From NCBI GenBank assembly GCA_033809995.1, contig JAPXKQ010000001.1:1-64000 (forward strand): DNA of 64,000 bases, given 5' to 3'. The stretch comes from Paratissierella sp033809995. Its GTDB lineage: Bacteria; Bacillota; Clostridia; Tissierellales; Tissierellaceae. The stretch's first letter is position 1; each line of letters begins with the position of its first letter. Shown in pieces: positions 61,330 through 64,000 of this stretch. A model generated the notes under the pieces. It made no database searches and was not told the DNA's origin. It worked only from the letters and a program-made list of their open reading frames with translations. Position numbers and translations under genes: made by a program.

Positions 61330-62514
61330 TTAAATTAACTTAGCCATAAAGCCTGCTAAAATAACGGATGCAATAGTTACCGTAATAAATCCAGCAACTA
61401 ACATCTTAGGTAAAATTTCATCCAATATTAATTGTCTTTCTTCCTTAGTTGTTCCATTAGCATTAGCAACTTCATTGGAAAGTATAAAGGTACCTGGGAA
61501 TCCAAACAATGCAGAAGAACCTATAGCAATTGACATTTCTATTGAGTAACCCAATATTTTACCTATTAAACTTGAGAATATTATGATTCCTATGGTTCCT
61601 AATATTAAACTCCCTACTATAGGAAATAGCAAGGATAAAAGCATTTGCGGTGTTGCTTGAGTAAGACTACCAAATACAACAGCCATTAATCCCACCATGG
61701 CTAAACCAAAAGCATTGGCTTTAGTCATTATGCTTTCTTCAAGGAATCCAATTTCTCTAGCTAAAACACCAACCAATAAACACATAACATATTTATGAAT
61801 TGTTCCATTAGTAAAATCAGCAAGCTTGAAGCTTATTAAAGTTGCTATAGAAAGTTTAGCAAGTAATACAAAATTTGTTTGTAAATCTTTTGGTAAAGGT
61901 GGTATTAATTTCTTCTTTGTACTTTCCATATCTTTATGATTTGTTTCTTTAGTATTTAAGTTTCCACTTAATGTATTCTCATTATTAGTTTTAAGAATCT
62001 TTTTAGCTTCTCTATTCAAGAAAAATGAAGCTATTGGATAGCCAAAGAAACCTTGAACAACTACTAAAATTGTAGTAAATACAGCGATTGAATCTAAGCC
62101 TTTTGCTTTCGCAGCATCTCCCATAATAATAGCAGCCACTACCCCTCCTGAAATTGGTGGTGCTGAAGCAACGGCATATTCCTTTCCTAGTATAGGGCTA
62201 CCAATTAGAAATAAGAAAATCCCAATTCCAGTAACAGCTCCAATAGATATAATTACTGTTTTCCATTGCTTTTTTAAATCAGAAGTATTTAGCAAAGTAC
62301 CCATATGGGTAATTAAAAAACCCATCATAAGTCCACCAAAACCAAGTAATTGGGCATCTTGAAACAAAGTTGTAGGTATTCCTATCCAGAACCCAACCAT
62401 AAATAATATTGATGCTACAAACATCATTGAAACAATTGATTTAGTCTTTGATGATACAAAATCTCCAACTGCAAATACTATAAGTACTAATGTAATAGCT
62501 AATAATCCATCCAT
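61330..62514 (-). CDS. T-box-controlled transporter (paralogue of the gene at 54723)
   Basis: A 394-residue membrane protein of the same unclear family as the product at 54723, sharing FLITHMGT, the QWKTVIIS stretch and a glycine-rich PPISGGVVAAIIMGDAAKAKG segment. It has about ten to twelve hydrophobic segments. The start is the second ATG (62514): GGAGG lies in the codons before it. It is preceded by a T-box leader and terminator and followed after 24 bp by an amidohydrolase. Control by a T-box implies that the cargo supplies, or contains, an amino acid. Confidence 0.78.
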   Translation of the reverse strand: MDGLLAITLVLIVFAVGDFVSSKTKSIVSMMFVASILFMVGFWIGIPTTLFQDAQLLGFGGLMMGFLITHMGTLLNTSDLKKQWKTVIISIGAVTGIGIFLFLIGSPILGKEYAVASAPPISGGVVAAIIMGDAAKAKGLDSIAVFTTILVVVQGFFGYPIASFFLNREAKKILKTNNENTLSGNLNTKETNHKDMESTKKKLIPPLPKDLQTNFVLLAKLSIATLISFKLADFTNGTIHKYVMCLLVGVLAREIGFLEESIMTKANAFGLAMVGLMAVVFGSLTQATPQMLLSLLFPIVGSLILGTIGIIIFSSLIGKILGYSIEMSIAIGSSALFGFPGTFILSNEVANANGTTKEERQLILDEILPKMLVAGFITVTIASVILAGFMAKLI

Positions 62515-62574
62515 ATAAACCTCCATTAATTAAGTAATATTTATTCTTGTAAAAAAGCTGGCCAGCTATTTGTA

Positions 62575-62840
62575 TAAAAAAATCCCATCTCTAAAAAATT
62601 ATAGAGACGGGGTTATTCCGTGGTACCACTCTAATTCACAAATTTCTTACGTCAATTGCCTTAGATGATTAATATTATTTAATCATGTCATTTAACGGTG
62701 ACATAGTGCCGGACTTACCTACTTTATTCAATAAGTCAGTTTAGGAGTGATTTATTATATACTATATTATGTCGATTCACACCATCCATCGACTCTCTTA
62801 AATAATATTTAGTATTTTTGTCTCCTTCATTACTTTTATG
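62575..62840 (-). ncRNA. T-box leader (tRNA-sensing riboswitch)
   Basis: On the minus strand a stem I with AGAGAG and a GTCGATG/AATCGAC arm (about 62835-62745) is followed by the T-box core AGAGTGGTACCACGG (about 62632-62618) and a terminator stem CCCCGTCTCTA/AGAGATGGG with a seven-T run (62575-62613). The core UGGU implies pairing with an ACCA tRNA end, so a discriminator A. The specifier lies in the AATAAATCA segment near 62729; ATC (isoleucine) followed by a purine fits best, with AAA (lysine) not excluded. Uncharged tRNA would allow read-through into the transporter genes. Confidence 0.9.
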
Positions 62841-62864
62841 TGATGCAAGTTTAATTTAAAAATG

Positions 62865-62893
62865 ATTATATAATCTATGTGGAATACTGTCAA
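62865..62893 (-). promoter_or_regulatory. Consensus sigma-A promoter of the T-box transcript
   Basis: On the minus strand TTGACA (62893-62888), 17 bp, TATAAT (62870-62865): both hexamers match the consensus exactly. Start near 62858, directly before stem I. Confidence 0.85.
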
Positions 62894-63085
62894 TAGGTGG
62901 AAAACATTATCACTAAAAATATTTTTAAATATTTTGAAAATTATCAACTATATAATCAAAAAGAACTAAATTGTATTTTAAGCGTAAACTTATTGTATTT
63001 AGTGTATCTAAGGAATATAATGTAAGAAATACAAACTAGGGGATTGGTTCTGCCACATCCCAAACAGTAATCAAAGGGGCAATCT

Positions 63086-64000
63086 ATGAAAGAAAGATAT
63101 AAATATCTAAACAAATATATTTATAGATATAAGGATAAGTTTTTCATTGCTCTTACATTTCTTATACTTGAGACCATGGGAGATTTAATCCAACCCACAA
63201 TAATGTCAAAGCTTATAGACAAGGGTGTCAAGATGGGGGATTTACATTATGTCCTAAAACTAGGTGGACTAATGCTACTAATGACTGCATTGGGTGCTAT
63301 TTTTGCGACAACAAGAAATATAGTGTCCTCAAAGGTATCTCAAAGTTTTGGTGCAGATTTAAGGGAGGACTTGTATATTAAAATTCAAAACTTCTCCTTT
63401 GACAATATTGATAGATTCCAAGATGCTTCGCTTATTATCAGGCTTACAAATGACGTAAACCAGATTCAAAACTTTTCCCATGGACTTATGCGTATCTTTG
63501 TAAAAGCACCAGTATTGGGAATCGGATCTGTTGTGATGGCATTTTTTTTAAATAAAAAGCTTGCTCTTATACTTTTAGGCATAATACCAATAATCTCATT
63601 TATAATCTACTTAAATTTAAAGTTGTCTTACCCAATATTTACAAATATCCAAAGGGCATTAGACAAGGTAAATGGAGTAATGCGGGAGTATTTAGCAGGG
63701 ATTAGAGTAGTAAAGGCGTTCAATAGATTTGATTACGAAAAGAATAGATTTAGAAATGTAAATGAGGAGTTAAAGGATATTACTCTAAAAGGAATGAGAA
63801 TTGTAGCGGTATTTAATCCAATGGTTACACTCGTAGTCAACATTGGAATTGTATTAGTTTTATGGTTCGGTGGATTAAGGGTTAATATTGGTGATATGGA
63901 AGTTGGTCAAATAATGGCATTTATCAATTATATGACCCAAACTTTATTCTCCCTTATGATGATGACTAGAATATTAAATATATTTATAAGGGCAAAGGCT
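63086..64000 (+). CDS. ABC exporter, N-terminal membrane domain (truncated by window edge)
   Basis: The first 305 codons of an ABC multidrug/peptide exporter. The start MKERYKYLNKYIYRYKDKFFIALTFLILETMGDLIQPTIMSKLID and the later LREDLYIKIQNFSFDNIDRFQDASLIIRLTNDVNQIQ are typical of the membrane domain of fused half-transporters. About five or six transmembrane helices are visible; the ATPase domain lies beyond the window. It usually acts as a heterodimer with a second such gene downstream. The 190 bp before it hold the divergent T-box promoter and an AAAGGGG ribosome site. Confidence 0.88.
   Translation, partial: MKERYKYLNKYIYRYKDKFFIALTFLILETMGDLIQPTIMSKLIDKGVKMGDLHYVLKLGGLMLLMTALGAIFATTRNIVSSKVSQSFGADLREDLYIKIQNFSFDNIDRFQDASLIIRLTNDVNQIQNFSHGLMRIFVKAPVLGIGSVVMAFFLNKKLALILLGIIPIISFIIYLNLKLSYPIFTNIQRALDKVNGVMREYLAGIRVVKAFNRFDYEKNRFRNVNEELKDITLKGMRIVAVFNPMVTLVVNIGIVLVLWFGGLRVNIGDMEVGQIMAFINYMTQTLFSLMMMTRILNIFIRAKA

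Noticed and set aside
1..64000. tRNA, rRNA, CRISPR arrays, insertion sequences and prophage genes.
   Set aside because: No T-arm pattern with cloverleaf, no regularly spaced direct repeats and no transposase or integrase frame was found by reading.

Overview
The window is AT-rich (by eye roughly one third G+C) and looks like the chromosome of an anaerobic, endospore-forming member of the Bacillota, most likely a clostridium or Tissierellales-type amino-acid fermenter. The evidence is a forespore protein (Tlp) behind a sigma-G-like promoter, strong AGGAGG ribosome sites with many TTG starts, a T-box leader, a cyclic di-GMP-II riboswitch, SipW-type signal peptides, pyruvate:ferredoxin oxidoreductase, sigma-54 activators next to amino-acid catabolic genes, and lactose/cellobiose-type PTS genes. 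No tRNA, rRNA, CRISPR array, transposase or prophage gene was seen. Family names come from recognising motifs by eye; no database search was run.

Layout. 1-760: an edge gene and the spore genes ykuS-like and tlp (minus). 836-6680: a PTS operon (IIA, glycosylasparaginase-like Ntn hydrolase, IIC, IIB), a PRD-type regulator and cutC, suggesting uptake and cleavage of an amino-sugar/asparagine conjugate. 6717-8108: ccdA and a TlpA-like lipoprotein behind a promoter carrying a CsoR/CstR-like palindrome. 8277-17565: a c-di-GMP-II riboswitch with terminator, then a NarL-type two-component system, three proteins with SipW-type signal peptides, a SipW-like signal peptidase, a DUF5305 membrane protein and an SLH-domain surface protein; this reads as a c-di-GMP-controlled surface filament or biofilm locus. 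17783-22006: ychF, a TtcA-like enzyme, a YczE-family membrane protein and a transglutaminase-like protein. 22138-25568: cssS/cssR divergent from htrA (secretion stress). 25745-28906: phnD-phnC-phnE. 29144-34274: a small XRE regulator, an ABC-F ATPase, a type I toxin with a probable antisense RNA, an MBL-fold hydrolase, an unknown protein, a BlaR1-tail/ankyrin fusion and a histidine-kinase remnant.

34424-42433 is a catabolic island: a TyrR-like sigma-54 activator behind its own -24/-12 promoter and an 18-bp TyrR-box-like palindrome, an NhaC-family (MetT-like) transporter, methionine gamma-lyase and a PFOR-type 2-oxoacid oxidoreductase. Together they could take methionine through 2-oxobutyrate to an acyl-CoA. 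42425-46139 holds two head-to-head ECF sigma/anti-sigma pairs. 46197-49942 has a DsbA-family protein, an orphan nucleotidyltransferase with no ordinary start codon, a PadR/DUF2812 pair and a coiled-coil protein. 49994-51811 is oligoendopeptidase F.

51850-60082 is a second sigma-54 unit: a minus-strand operon (CyuA-like cysteine desulfidase, an unusual transporter, two M20 amidohydrolases, an OsmC-like protein) with a -24/-12 promoter, divergent from a sigma-54 activator with a PocR-like sensor and a lipoprotein. 60115-62893 carries a paralogue of that transporter with a metal-dependent amidohydrolase, behind a consensus sigma-A promoter and a T-box leader. The window ends inside an ABC exporter gene.

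The main themes are peptide and amino-acid scavenging under specific activators or tRNA-sensing RNA, and a surface-structure locus under cyclic di-GMP. A dispersed family of intergenic repeats is scattered between many of the units.
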